From positions 557,139-621,138 of the forward strand of contig WMCF01000080.1 of assembly GCA_009792885.1 (NCBI GenBank): a stretch of DNA of 64,000 bases, read 5' to 3'. This document shows positions 57,401 to 64,000 of the stretch, piece by piece. Each line of letters opens with the position of its first letter. The first letter of the stretch is position 1. The translations under genes and the position numbers were made by a program. Origin of the DNA: Eremophila alpestris peregrina. Lineage: Eukaryota > Chordata > Aves > Passeriformes > Alaudidae. The notes under the pieces were generated by a model. That model searched no databases. It had not been told where the DNA came from and saw only the letters and a program-made list of their open reading frames with translations.

Positions 57401-60400
57401 TGTTGGTGGACTACTAGGTTACAAAACTTTCTTCAATGAATTTTTGGCTTATGAGCGCCTTTCAAAACTGATTCAAAACCGAGAAAAGGGTGGAAGCATG
57501 TACATTGGTGGTGTGAAACAGTATATGACAGTAAGTAACATTTTCTGTTCTACAGATTTATTTGATCAAATACTTCAATGTTGAAGCTCAACTTATTTTT
57601 TAATATGGACATAAAATAGTTGCATGCTACTCTAAAATGTATCTTTGAGCAACAGAGTTCAATTATGAAAATGCAGCATTGCTCTGTGTGGTTGCTGTGA
57701 CTGTCATTGCCCTAGCTGTCTATAACAAGCATAGAAACAGAAGGGTGTGGGTTTGGGGAGCATGTAGGGTCCCACACTTAAGAGAGAGGCTGTCTTCAAG
57801 GCAAGTTTCTTCTTACCTAACTCTCAGCATTTCTCTATAAGCTACTCTCCCAAGAAAACCCTGAGGAAGAACTTGAGGATCCTCCTCCCCTCAGAGGTTT
57901 GTCCAAGCATTAAGCCTGAAGAGAGGCATCCAGCAAGCTCTAGCAGGTGGCATGATTGGCAGACCTTTGCTGTAGGCTATTGTTCCCTCTGCAGAGGACT
58001 GTAATAAAAACATGTAGCACATGGCATACACCTCCCTTGTCACACTGAATCCAACCAGTCTGTCTCAATCGAGCCTTCCAGCTTTGTCCCACCTCTCATT
58101 CACAGTTTACCCAACAGATGTGTAGCTCCTACTGCAGTGCCCTGAGGAAGGCAGTGCTACGGGCATCTTGCATGCGTGCAAGATCATTCAATGATCAAAG
58201 CTGACCTTTGCAGATGTGGCTGCTCCACTATCTGGCATTCACACACACAGCACATGCTGAATTCGTCCTGAGCACAGGCAACAAAAACCATGATTCCCAA
58301 CTTTACACCTCCACTGATCCTTCTTTCTCAAATCAAGACCGTTGTCACTATAGAGAAACCCTGAATTAGAAGGTATTTTGTACAGCTCCTATTTGCTTCT
58401 TTGAATCAGATGGGATGCTTATATTAAAAACCAAATTCCTGACCAGTTACATTACTGATTAATAGAAGATACTTCTATCTTGGAGATACTTCTATGGAGG
58501 TAGAGGGCCAGATGGTATGATTAAATATTCACACCCTTGCCTGAGCATCCATTACCACTGTTCCTGAAATTCCTAGCAATAAATCATGGGTTAAATTGAT
58601 CTTTATGTGCCCTGCTATAGTTGAGCTTCCTTCTACTACATGAATATGACATAGAATTCCTGCATGAGTAAATAAGGTTTTGTTAGTACGGAATACAGCC
58701 TTAAAACACAGATTCTAGGAAGTCTATTTCACTTCTTTTTTTTTTTTTTTTTTCCCATAAGATGTCATATAGAACCTTTGCATTCACTTTTAATACCTAT
58801 AAAGACCTGTATTAGCTTCCATGGTGAAAAGCTCAGAGAAACATAAACAATTTTGATTCATAATGCTGGTAAAAATTGGCTGGTAACATTATAATTACAG
58901 CACAACAGTTCAGGTGAGGGTGTGCTTGGCTTCTGTTTTTAATTTCTCTTCAGTTTCAGAGCTCTCTAATTCATCCACACACAGATATTCGATCAGACTG
59001 AGCAAACAAGTGTCTTCACCTGAGTCATTAATTACTTGGCTTCCTGTTTTCAGAGCTAGGAAAGTGCAAATGAAAGCAGGGAAATCAGAGTACACAGAGC
59101 TTTTTCTAGGAAAAGCTGGCAGAGTGGGTACTTGAAAAACGTTTTCCTGCATTTGTGCAGATTGATTGAAAGTATCTACAAATTGATGTTCATAAAAGAG
59201 GAATTAAACCGGAGAAACTTCTAATAAACAGGAAACCTGCTAGAACACTCACTCATTTTCAGCTTGAACCTAAACCACAGTAAATAAGAATTCAGACCTG
59301 CCAGGGGGACAAACATCCATTTGCTGAGATGTGTTGCCTCCTTTCTCAAAATGTTTGAACTACATTTGTCTGAAAGCCTGCAAGGTTTGTAGCCTGGTTC
59401 CACTTTTTCACTGGTTTCACAAAAAAGTAATTTTGTGTCCTGTGAGGGGTCCCTCCGTGGAGGCAAAGGCCAACCTTGTCTCTGCTCTGAGGTCCAGGCT
59501 TAGTTGGTGTTACCCAAGGGGAGAAAAGTGGTAGAAGTCATTATGGGAATAAGCTGTTAATGGGGATTTCAAAAATCATAGCGTCCCTCTCTGCTTGTCA
59601 ACACATCAATGCACCCACTTCCTGGGAGACCGGTTTGCCTTCTTTGCATGGGGTGGAGCATGAACAAAAAGCAGCTTTGTATATAGAGCCCTCTGCTTCT
59701 TCAGGGACAAAGAAGTCAGGGATGCATACCAAAACTTGAGTTTTCAAAGGAGTTTCATAGAGGCATCCAGCTGTGAAAAACAAGTTGAGTTATAGCTCTC
59801 TGACTCATACTTCAGAAAACAGCAGCTAAATTGCCACTAGTAAGATAAGATTTTTTTTTGTCTTTAATTACTAGTACTCACTTCAAAAAGGCACAACAAT
59901 ATACATGAAAGATAAAATCATCACATGGTTTGTGAGTCCCAACGTGTGGGCAGTGGGTGTAAAAGCCTGAGACTTTCAACACAAGAACAAGTCTTCCTTT
60001 CTGAAAGCCACACCTTGGTCAGCAACCAAGCAAAACAGTTATTTTTGTACTCAGAGCCACAATGCCACGTTTTCAGACCTTTAAATCACAATGAGCTGTT
60101 TCAAACCACTCAGAGGGTGTGTCATTGCTTTTCAGGTTCGCTCTGAAGTCATCGCCACCTATGCTCTCTGTGGGTTTGCCAACTTCGGCTCCCTGGGACT
60201 GGTAATAGGAGGCCTGAGTAAGAACAACTCTCACGGACTATTTGTCAAGCAAATCCCTAAGAAAGCACCCAAAGGAACAGGCTAGGGATGAAGCTTGGCA
60301 GCATTAGGGGCTGAGCAGCTGCTCTGCCAAGGCCTAGCTGTCAACTGTGAATGGAAGGGCACCCAGAGGAGCACACGGTTTGGTGTGGAGGTACTGGGAG

Positions 60401-63281
60401 AGGTGCTGAAGGCAAGGGGAAGGAACGAAGCCCTTTTGGTAGCTTTCCCTGTTTAGCCCTCAAACATGAGCCTGAGCTACTACTACCCATGAGCTTCAGG
60501 AGGAGCAGATCAGCTCCAAAGCATGCTGGTTTGAAAGATGAATGTGGCTATTTCCCATAAAAATATCATATATGCAGTAGGCTTATAGGGAAAGAATTAG
60601 AAAAAGTTTTCAGATCTCAGTGGAAAAGAAAACTTGAAAAAGCATCTGAGTTCCTTACCACACAGCCAAAATTGCTGGCACTCCTCTTTACCCTGAAGCC
60701 ACAGTGGGCCCTGAAGTGTCAGCAGTGGGGAGCAAGACCCAGCCATGGGGACAGACTCTTTTGAGTCATTCAGCACAGGCATGCAAACTGCCAAAGCAAA
60801 AGTTACCATTTTATATATAAGCCACCCACTTAACAAAGAGAGCCAACACTGGCACTTGGCCTTCAAATAACCCACTAAAAATATCCTATTTTTCCCTCCA
60901 TGTTTCCCTTAGGATGGGAAATTACTCCTGCGGGGGCAAAAGCAGGAAGATCCACCTTCCTTGTATGATTTTCTGTTTGACGTACACTTTGCTTTTCTTC
61001 CTAGCAAGCATTGCTCCCTCCAAAAAGAAGGAGATAGCCGACGGCGCTTTCAGGGCGATGATCGCGGGGACGGTGGCCTGTTTCATGACAGCCTGTGTCG
61101 CAGGTGCAGTGCTTGGGTTTGGGGTCCCTGCATCCAGTGGCACCAGCACCATGCCACATCCTCCTGGGCTGCCCCTCCCACTCAAATACAACTGGTTTTG
61201 TTCTTGGTGGGATTAGAAGTTGGTATGAGACAAAAGGTTCTTGAAAGCTAGAATACGAAGAGATGTGAAAATTTTGGTTCTTCCATTATGCCTGTGTTTT
61301 TGGGAGGGGGGTGTGGTGTTCTAATGGGGGAGGGTGTTTTAATTGGTGGTTTAATTTAATGTGGTGTTTTAATTTATTGAGTTTTTTAATTAGTTTGTGC
61401 AGAACACACGGCTCATAAACTAAGCAAGTTATAGATGAATTACACTCTCCTCCACACCACTAGATACAGGAATAGAGAACTAATTTTGGAAAAGAAACAG
61501 AAAAATGAAATGAAAGAGCATAAAAGTGAAAGAGTGAGAGAGAATCTGAACAACTCTTAGTCCTAATGTTATGTCAATATTTTGAGTGGATATTATCTCC
61601 ACAGAGCACTTAGGCTTGTGAAATGGTCCTAAAGTGAGACTCCACAACTGATCCTTATTTTCAAAATTTCAGCTTCAATCTGAGTGAAGTCTTACAGTGC
61701 AACAGACATTTTAGGGGAGTAAATTAAAAAGAACAAATTAATTATTCAAAAGATAAATTAATTTATATTCGCCAATAGGTAAGATTTATCCTCAGTATTT
61801 CACAATCCCTTTTCCAGCTCTCTCCTGAGCATGTGATACACAAAATTATATGATGAAGGTTAAAGCACTCATATTTCAACAGTGAAGAAAGATCTTGGTA
61901 CTTTATGTGGCTAAAACCACTATGTCTGTTTCTATCACAACCTCTCTATGCCTTTGTGTTCATGATAGCAACAGAAACATATGCATTTTAAGGATAAGCA
62001 CACACTATTTTCTGAAGGTTACAGAACCAGCACACTTGAAATAACATTAGTCTCACAGCCATCCATAATATATTAATACATGGCACTACTCTGCATAACT
62101 GAGGAACCAGGAAGCCCGACTAAAATATGTCATTTCACAATACTGATATTAAGAATAATATTGTGAACAGTCACTGAAAAAATCTCTCCAAAATAATAGA
62201 ATCTGCTTTGGAAGGAAAATTGCATTCCACCCACTCCTGCCATGGCAAATGCTTTCCTTAAGCTCAGGAGAAAGCAGAAAAGCCAAGCAATTTCTATTAC
62301 CCCAGTTAAGATAAGAACGCATTAAAAATGTGTCCAAGTTCCACATTACCTGTAGAAGGAGCTATCACTTTCATACTTTTGTGTCTCCATTACTCCAATG
62401 AATGATGACATTAGTATTTGTAGGAAATTTTAGATAATATCTAGCAAGGCAAACTCAATTTAAAGCAATATAAGAGGTTCTGTATTTATTTGCACTTCTA
62501 TACATGCAGCATAGCTTCCATTTTAGTTAATGAAAACACACTGGCCCAGCAGTGGGAAAGGCATTACTACACAATATTAGTATCATTAAAAGGGGCAGGA
62601 AGCCAAAATTATCTAAGTGTAACAGGTTGCTGTAGTTTAATTTCTACATATAAAAAGTAAGTAAATTGTTGTGGTTGCTCCTTAATTCAGTTCTTTAAAA
62701 TGACTCAGATTAGAAGTCCCACAGTTCAAAGGTTTTGACATTGAACCTTTACGTAACTACCTCAAATGGTGATTTTACGTCAGCCAGGATGGTTCATTTG
62801 ACCATGACCCCATGACTCACATTCTCAAGTCTTATCTTCTTCTTCATTACTCATTAAGAAAATTTTAACTTACTTCACAGGAATGCTGACTGTCCCTGGT
62901 CTGGAAGTTCCTTGCCACATCTTATTAGGAAATGCTTCCAACTTCACAGATTTCCCTGCCAACAGCACAGAGCTAGTTGAATGCTGCCAGCGTCTCTTCA
63001 CCAGGTATTGAGAAAGAACCCTTTACCCTCTGAGAGGAAAACTTAGGGAGTTCATATCTTCTCTGAAATCTTAATTTTACTTTTATCCTTTGTATTTGGC
63101 TTTTTTTCTTAGGCATTTCAGTGAACTAGCATCTTTGAGAGGAATGACTATTTTAGTGCTGTTGAATTGTTTTCTTCTTCTTGGGGCATTTTTCTGTTGC
63201 ATGAAAAACACCTACAGAACCAACAGACAATTCAAAATATCTTTGTTGAAATCTCCTCTTGAGAGGAGAGTCAAGCACTGA
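26501..63281 (+). CDS. SLC28A3: Concentrative nucleoside transporter 3, whole gene (18 coding exons)
   Basis: The product moves nucleosides into the cell across the plasma membrane, driven by the sodium gradient (mammalian CNT3 can also use protons). Joining 18 exons gives an open frame of 707 residues, close to mammalian CNT3 (about 690). All 17 introns are GT-AG and all phases agree. Family landmarks in order are an acidic soluble N-terminus (1-82), the first membrane segments with the RALPLFVIT block (128-136), the GTTPVES loop (325-331), FVGQTES (339-345), IAGSVLGAY (372-380), the family signature GYKTFFNEFLAY (513-524) and a glycosylated C-terminus with N-x-S/T at 628, 631 and 638. Selectivity positions G341, Q342, S375 and V376 are those of CNT3, not CNT1 or CNT2. 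No internal stop or frameshift was seen. The internal exons are certain as SLC28; CNT3 as the paralogue is very likely. Exons 1, 2 and 18 are less certain. Confidence 0.93.
27109..27170 (+). repeat. Uninterrupted poly(A) run of 62 bases (intron 1)
   Basis: A pure A-run. aagtaag occurs at 27006-27012 and again at 27172-27178, directly after the run, so the roughly 96 bases before it plus the tail could be a short retroposed insert with a 7-base duplication. Expansion of a simple repeat or an assembly artefact are the alternatives. Confidence 0.9.
33591..33835 (-). mobile_element. CR1 LINE 3' end fragment (reverse strand, intron 1)
   Basis: Starts tagaatcatttagataataa, reverse of the CR1 end, then cattgagtccaaccattaat, atgtccccagagtgccacat, aggcagcctattgcaatgcc and tatctaatctaaacctctca. 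It lies antisense to the gene, about 100 bases before exon 2. Confidence 0.85.
33939..34043 (+). CDS. SLC28A3: SLC28A3 exon 2 (residues 20-54, soluble N-terminus)
   Basis: A 35-codon open segment between an acceptor (ttctggtcatag) and a donor (CAG|GTATCG), phase 0 at both ends, so it joins exons 1 and 3 in frame. It is rich in Asp, Asn and Ser, and starts NDSDDG and ends KKTVHTNQ. The mammalian CNT3 N-terminus has an Asn/Glu/Ser-rich block in the same place that ends in a similar HTN-x-Q. The region is cytosolic and outside the transport core. A CR1 remnant ends roughly 100 bases upstream. Similarity is low, so transcript evidence would settle it. Confidence 0.75.
36437..36728 (+). mobile_element. 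CR1 LINE 3' end fragment (intron 2)
   Basis: Contains tttaaatggaaacagggtag, ttaaatcaaatattaggaag, ttgcccagagaagttgtggg, gtccctgcaggtattcaaag, and terminates near ccaggccactctatgactct, the CR1 3' terminus. Confidence 0.9.
36950..37345. promoter_or_regulatory. GC-rich island in intron 2, possible alternative promoter or first exon
   Basis: Roughly 400 bases with much higher GC and several CpG in an AT-rich intron. It contains ATGAGCATGGAG|GTAGGT at 37152-37169: two in-frame ATGs (the second with A at -3 and G at +4) directly before a donor in phase 0, which would join exon 3 in frame. This could be an alternative start that skips the first 54 residues. It could equally be a GC-rich repeat with a chance match. 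Confidence 0.3.
37864..37946 (+). CDS. SLC28A3: SLC28A3 exon 3 (residues 55-82)
   Basis: Acceptor ctgctttccag; starts GDEYINIESDLPEN and ends in Gly82, split after two bases at a GG|GTAATG donor. It is an acidic cytosolic segment matching the Glu/Asp-rich stretch just before the first membrane segment of CNT3. There is no Met in this exon, and an in-frame TGA lies just upstream at 37849, so the start codon must come from an upstream exon. Confidence 0.88.
37947..40449 (+). other. Intron 3 of SLC28A3
   Basis: GT-AG intron (GTAATG ... CCTAG). AT-rich; no repeat or exon recognised. Confidence 0.9.
40450..40541 (+). CDS. SLC28A3: SLC28A3 exon 4 (residues 82-113)
   Basis: Acceptor ttttttcctag and donor G|GTACAG. 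It encodes a basic juxtamembrane segment with a Cys-x-x-Cys-like pair (ICEFCKKHKTRIRH) followed by the start of the first hydrophobic segment (VIYGILIT). The C-x-F-C-[KR]-KHKT pattern is characteristic of CNT3. The exon enters in phase 2 and leaves in phase 1. Confidence 0.95.
40542..41869 (+). other. Intron 4 of SLC28A3
   Basis: GT-AG intron in phase 1; nothing recognised inside. Confidence 0.93.
41870..42059 (+). CDS. SLC28A3: SLC28A3 exon 5 (residues 113-176, first membrane segments)
   Basis: Acceptor tttctgtgacag; donor TG|GTAAAT splits Trp176. It carries the end of the first membrane segment, the highly conserved NFQRALPLFVIT block (125-136), a second hydrophobic segment (about 132-145) and a charged cytosolic loop ending QWFWLKW (170-176). 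These match CNT3 nearly residue for residue. No insertions are apparent. Confidence 0.97.
42060..43943 (+). other. Intron 5 of SLC28A3
   Basis: GT-AG intron in phase 2; short open frames only, no conserved peptide or repeat family recognised. Confidence 0.93.
43944..44088 (+). CDS. SLC28A3: SLC28A3 exon 6 (residues 176-224)
   Basis: Acceptor tatttcctag; donor AAA|GTGAGT. It encodes two hydrophobic segments (about 177-192 and 203-220) separated by FDTTKQGYRQ, the loop conserved across SLC28 proteins as FDTAx. It ends SKYPAK, as in CNT3. It leaves in phase 0; the following exons 7-11 are all multiples of three, so loss of any one of them would keep the frame. Confidence 0.97.
44089..45420 (+). 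other. Intron 6 of SLC28A3
   Basis: GT-AG intron in phase 0; nothing recognised inside. Confidence 0.93.
45421..45534 (+). CDS. SLC28A3: SLC28A3 exon 7 (residues 225-262)
   Basis: Acceptor tatttatctag; donor CAG|GTAAGC. It encodes VAWRPVFSGIGMQFLLGILI, a membrane segment, then the family motif LRTKVGF and VFNWLG. LRT-x-x-G and x-x-W-LG are conserved through SLC28. Exactly 38 codons, phase 0 at both ends. Confidence 0.97.
45535..46917 (+). other. Intron 7 of SLC28A3
   Basis: GT-AG intron in phase 0; nothing recognised inside. Confidence 0.93.
46918..46995 (+). CDS. SLC28A3: SLC28A3 exon 8 (residues 263-288)
   Basis: Acceptor ctttctgtccctag; donor AAG|GTAAGA. The 26 codons include YSDAGAKFVFGDKYTDHFFAFK, the conserved FVFG loop that leads into the transport core. 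Asp-His-Phe-Phe-Ala-Phe matches CNT3 and differs from the corresponding CNT2 segment. The intron that follows is 4.45 kb, the third longest in the gene. Confidence 0.97.
46996..51447 (+). other. Intron 8 of SLC28A3
   Basis: GT-AG intron of 4.45 kb in phase 0. Contains the TA-rich microsatellite (48336-48433) and a T-run near 50892-50910; otherwise unassigned. Confidence 0.93.
48336..48433. repeat. TA-rich microsatellite (intron 8)
   Basis: About 98 bases of (TA)n interrupted by single G or C substitutions (tatgtatatatacatatata type). It can form hairpins on either strand and is likely length-variable. The Tyr-Ile repeat frames over it are not genes. Confidence 0.95.
51448..51528 (+). CDS. 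SLC28A3: SLC28A3 exon 9 (residues 289-315)
   Basis: Acceptor gtcttccaattag; donor AAG|GTATGC. It encodes VLPIVVFFSTVMSVLYHVGF followed by MQWLIGK, a core membrane segment conserved in all SLC28 members. 27 codons, phase 0 at both ends. Confidence 0.97.
51529..52532 (+). other. Intron 9 of SLC28A3
   Basis: GT-AG intron in phase 0, with a T-rich tract just before the acceptor; nothing else recognised. Confidence 0.93.
52533..52613 (+). CDS. SLC28A3: SLC28A3 exon 10 (residues 316-342; substrate/cation site)
   Basis: Acceptor after a T-rich tract (aaatcgttttag); donor CAG|GTGAGT. It contains GTTPVES (325-331), whose Glu330 is the conserved acidic residue of the first re-entrant hairpin, and AAGNIFVGQ. 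Gly341-Gln342 are the first two of the four positions that set nucleoside selectivity; CNT1 has Ser-Gln, CNT2 Gly-Met, CNT3 Gly-Gln. The exon therefore reads as CNT3 type. Confidence 0.97.
52614..54241 (+). other. Intron 10 of SLC28A3
   Basis: GT-AG intron in phase 0, with an LTR-like block occupying its middle (53105 to about 53790). Confidence 0.93.
53105..53790. mobile_element. LTR-like block resembling a songbird endogenous retrovirus LTR (intron 10)
   Basis: Starts TGTCTTGGTTTAGAAAGACA, followed by ggtgtctgctaggaaaaggc, gcaaaccccctccctccaaa, gaaattaaggggctttcagg, cctggcaccctgttggtcat and gcttggctcctcccactgag, a sequence order I associate with LTRs common in passerine genomes. No retroviral coding remnants are seen beside it, so it would be a solo LTR. 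The right boundary and target duplication are not resolved. Confidence 0.6.
54242..54367 (+). CDS. SLC28A3: SLC28A3 exon 11 (residues 343-384)
   Basis: Acceptor tttttcatttccag; donor GGG|GTAAGG. It starts TESPLLVRPYLPYITKSELH and continues with the AVMTAGFSTIAGSVLGAY core segment. Ser375-Val376 are the second pair of selectivity positions and match CNT3 (CNT1 has Ser-Leu, CNT2 Thr-Val). This is among the most conserved stretches of the family. Confidence 0.98.
54679..54809 (+). CDS. SLC28A3: SLC28A3 exon 12 (residues 385-428)
   Basis: Acceptor tggaattttag; donor AG|GTAAGC splits Ser428. It encodes SSSHLLTASVMSAPASLAVS, then KLFWPETEKP, an SLC28 hallmark, and a variable cytosolic linker (LVTLRSGIQMAK). 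The preceding intron is only 311 bases. Confidence 0.97.
54810..55574 (+). other. Intron 12 of SLC28A3
   Basis: GT-AG intron in phase 2; nothing recognised inside. The preceding intron 11 (54368-54678) is only 311 bases and also empty. Confidence 0.93.
55575..55743 (+). CDS. SLC28A3: SLC28A3 exon 13 (residues 428-484)
   Basis: Acceptor cttcattggcaaag; donor GAG|GTATGG. It begins in the linker (SESK), then NLLEAASQGASTSIGLVANI, a long hydrophobic segment (about 442-468) and SWVGNLFDYPQLTFE. These are conserved SLC28 core features; the FDYPQL stretch matches CNT3. Confidence 0.97.
55744..57332 (+). other. Intron 13 of SLC28A3
   Basis: GT-AG intron in phase 0; nothing recognised inside. Confidence 0.93.
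57333..57530 (+). CDS. SLC28A3: SLC28A3 exon 14 (residues 485-550; family signature)
   Basis: Acceptor ttatacattctgcag; donor ACA|GTAAGT. It contains YVFMPFSFMMGVDWEDSF and the SLC28 signature, here GYKTFFNEFLAY (513-524). The usual form of the motif is [GA]-x-K-x3-N-E-F-V-A-[YMF]; Leu522 stands where Val is normal. Asn519 and Glu520 are retained. A polar, Gly-rich loop follows (KGGSMYIGGVKQYMT). Confidence 0.97.
57531..60135 (+). other. Intron 14 of SLC28A3
   Basis: GT-AG intron in phase 0, with a T-run of about 19 near 58735-58753; no repeat family or exon recognised. Confidence 0.93.
60136..60217 (+). CDS. SLC28A3: SLC28A3 exon 15 (residues 551-578)
   Basis: Acceptor ttgcttttcag; donor A|GTAAGA splits residue 578. 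It encodes VRSEVIATYALCGFANFGSL and GLVIGGL, the second re-entrant hairpin and membrane segment of the transport core. GFANxxSLG is conserved across SLC28. Confidence 0.97.
60218..61004 (+). other. Intron 15 of SLC28A3
   Basis: GT-AG intron in phase 1. The frame of exon 16 is open leftward into the intron to 60914, but that extension is hydrophobic, unlike CNT3, and precedes the strong acceptor at 61003-61004. Confidence 0.93.
61005..61103 (+). CDS. SLC28A3: SLC28A3 exon 16 (residues 578-611)
   Basis: Acceptor gcttttcttcctag; donor G|GTGCAG. It encodes SIAPSKKKEIADGAFRAMIA followed by GTVACFMTACVAG, the last membrane segment of the conserved core. Both cysteines of ACFMTAC are kept; in human CNT3 a Cys in this segment influences cation coupling. 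Confidence 0.96.
61104..62880 (+). other. Intron 16 of SLC28A3
   Basis: GT-AG intron in phase 1; a G/T-rich stretch at about 61300-61400 (ggtgttttaatt repeats) is the only local structure noticed, besides possible factor sites near its 3' end. Confidence 0.9.
62881..63004 (+). CDS. SLC28A3: SLC28A3 exon 17 (residues 611-652; glycosylated extracellular tail)
   Basis: Acceptor tacttcacag; donor AG|GTATTG. It begins GMLTVP, then a soluble segment with one Cys (622), three N-glycosylation sequons (N628-A-S, N631-F-T, N638-S-T) and a Cys-Cys pair (645-646, ECCQ). Mammalian CNT3 has the same arrangement: a Cys, N-x-T/S sites and a CCQ. The segment is expected on the extracellular side. Read through, the donor would give a stop after two codons. 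Confidence 0.93.
63113..63281 (+). CDS. SLC28A3: SLC28A3 exon 18 (residues 652-707 and stop), divergent C-terminus
   Basis: Acceptor gctttttttcttag, in phase with exon 17 across a 108-base intron. It is open for 55 codons after the split Arg652 and ends TGA at 63279-63281. It encodes HFSELASLRG, a 20-residue hydrophobic segment (about 663-682), then a basic tail (KNTYRTNRQFK ... ERRVKH). Mammalian CNT3 instead ends in a soluble Cys- and Asn-rich tail with no such segment. Either this is a lineage-specific C-terminus, or the true last exon lies elsewhere, perhaps beyond the window. Good splice sites and an open, membrane-like sequence favour a real exon. Confidence 0.65.
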
Positions 63282-63945
63282 TCTCTGTTGTGACCAGTGA
63301 GAGGAATTGAGGGAAAGGCCTGAATTTCTGTCGGGAGAGATTTAGGTTGGATATTAGAAAGAGGTTCTTCCCCAGAGGGTGTTTGAGCACTGGAACAGCT
63401 CCCCAGGGCAGTAGTCAGAGCACCAACCCTGGCAGAGTTCAAGAAGCATTTGGACAATGTTGTCAGGCATGCAGTGTGAGCCTTGGGGATGGTGCTGAGC
63501 AGGGCCAGGAGTTGGACTCTATGGTTCTTGGTTTATCTCAAATACAAAAAAAAAAAATTAAATCAAACATTGGAATTAATATAATGTTAACATGGTATTT
63601 GAGAATAGCAACAGCGGAAAAACATTCAGGAGACTTTCCCTCTCTTCCCTCTTCTGCCTCTAATGTGACTGAAGATAATAGTAATCAGGCTTGTTTACAT
63701 TGAAAACTTTACATGCATTTAAAGTAGAAATATATTTCAAGATAATTTGTATTTCACAGCTCTCTATCCAAGGCAGAGAAGAAAGGAATACTTACATTAA
63801 ATAAGGAATATATTCAGATGTACTTAAGACTATCTCACAAAGAACCAAAGGTCTCTGTATTTAGGTTATGGCAAGAACCTTTCAAATTTGTCCTATTGTG
63901 CTGCTGCTTTTTTCTGTTTTCTCAACTAATTACTTTAGAAATAAA
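63282..63945 (+). other. Probable 3' UTR of SLC28A3 with AATAAA at 63940-63945
   Basis: Non-coding sequence after the TGA. An AATAAA hexamer at 63940-63945 is the only canonical polyadenylation signal I see after the stop within the window. The stretch includes a CR1-like fragment (listed separately) and a short A-run near 63546. The cleavage site is not determinable by eye. Confidence 0.45.
63336..63530 (+). mobile_element. CR1-like LINE fragment in the 3' UTR
   Basis: Contains the characteristic CR1 3' region: ttaggttggatattagaaag, then an aggttcttccccagagggtg-type stretch, a cactggaacagctccccagg-type stretch and ggagttggactctatggttc. It lies on the sense strand and is degraded, without an intact 3' terminus. 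Confidence 0.7.
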
Positions 63946-64000
63946 TACTCTTTTTCCTTGCTATTGAAAATAGAAGAACTTACATAGCAAAAATAATCTC

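Noticed and set aside
60914..61004. Leftward extension of exon 16 to an upstream ATG
   Set aside because: A strong acceptor at 61003-61004 and exact phase agreement with exon 15 define the exon start; the extension is unlike the family.
1..64000. CRISPR array, tRNA or rRNA genes, or bacterial-type operon signals
   Set aside because: No regularly spaced repeats, cloverleaf-like sequences or rRNA signatures seen; the window is vertebrate intron-rich DNA.

Overview
This is vertebrate, almost certainly avian, nuclear DNA. It is AT-rich, with CR1-type LINE fragments on both strands that carry the (ATTCTATG)-like 3' ends typical of bird CR1. Two LTR-like blocks resemble endogenous-retrovirus LTRs I know from songbird genomes, so a passerine is likely but not proven.

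The window holds one recognisable protein gene, on the + strand from about 26.5 kb to 63.3 kb: a concentrative nucleoside transporter of the SLC28 family, best matched to CNT3 (SLC28A3). I reconstructed 18 coding exons, all with GT-AG introns and consistent phases, giving a 707-residue reading frame. The internal exons (3-17) are secure. The two N-terminal exons (26501-26557 and 33939-34043) were found from weak but collinear similarity to the mammalian CNT3 N-terminus. The last exon (63113-63281) is in phase and ends in a stop, but it encodes an unexpected hydrophobic segment and basic tail.

Layout: 1-7.8 kb is repeat-rich. It contains a long inverted repeat at about 2.2-3.0 kb, pieces of + strand CR1 at 3.4-4.3 kb, and a - strand CR1 at 5.2-7.6 kb that seems to be split by an LTR-like insertion. 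From 7.8 to 26.3 kb I find no coding exon; this is probably upstream flank or 5' untranslated territory. From 26.3 to 63.3 kb lies the transporter gene, with intronic CR1 copies, a 62-base poly(A) run, a GC-rich island in intron 2, an LTR-like block in intron 10 and a TA microsatellite in intron 8. From 63.3 to 64.0 kb is the probable 3' UTR, which includes another CR1-like fragment and a candidate AATAAA signal.

The product should be a sodium- (and possibly proton-) coupled plasma-membrane importer of purine and pyrimidine nucleosides. The four positions known to set purine/pyrimidine selectivity match the broad-selectivity CNT3 type. No second gene, RNA gene or CRISPR array is supported.
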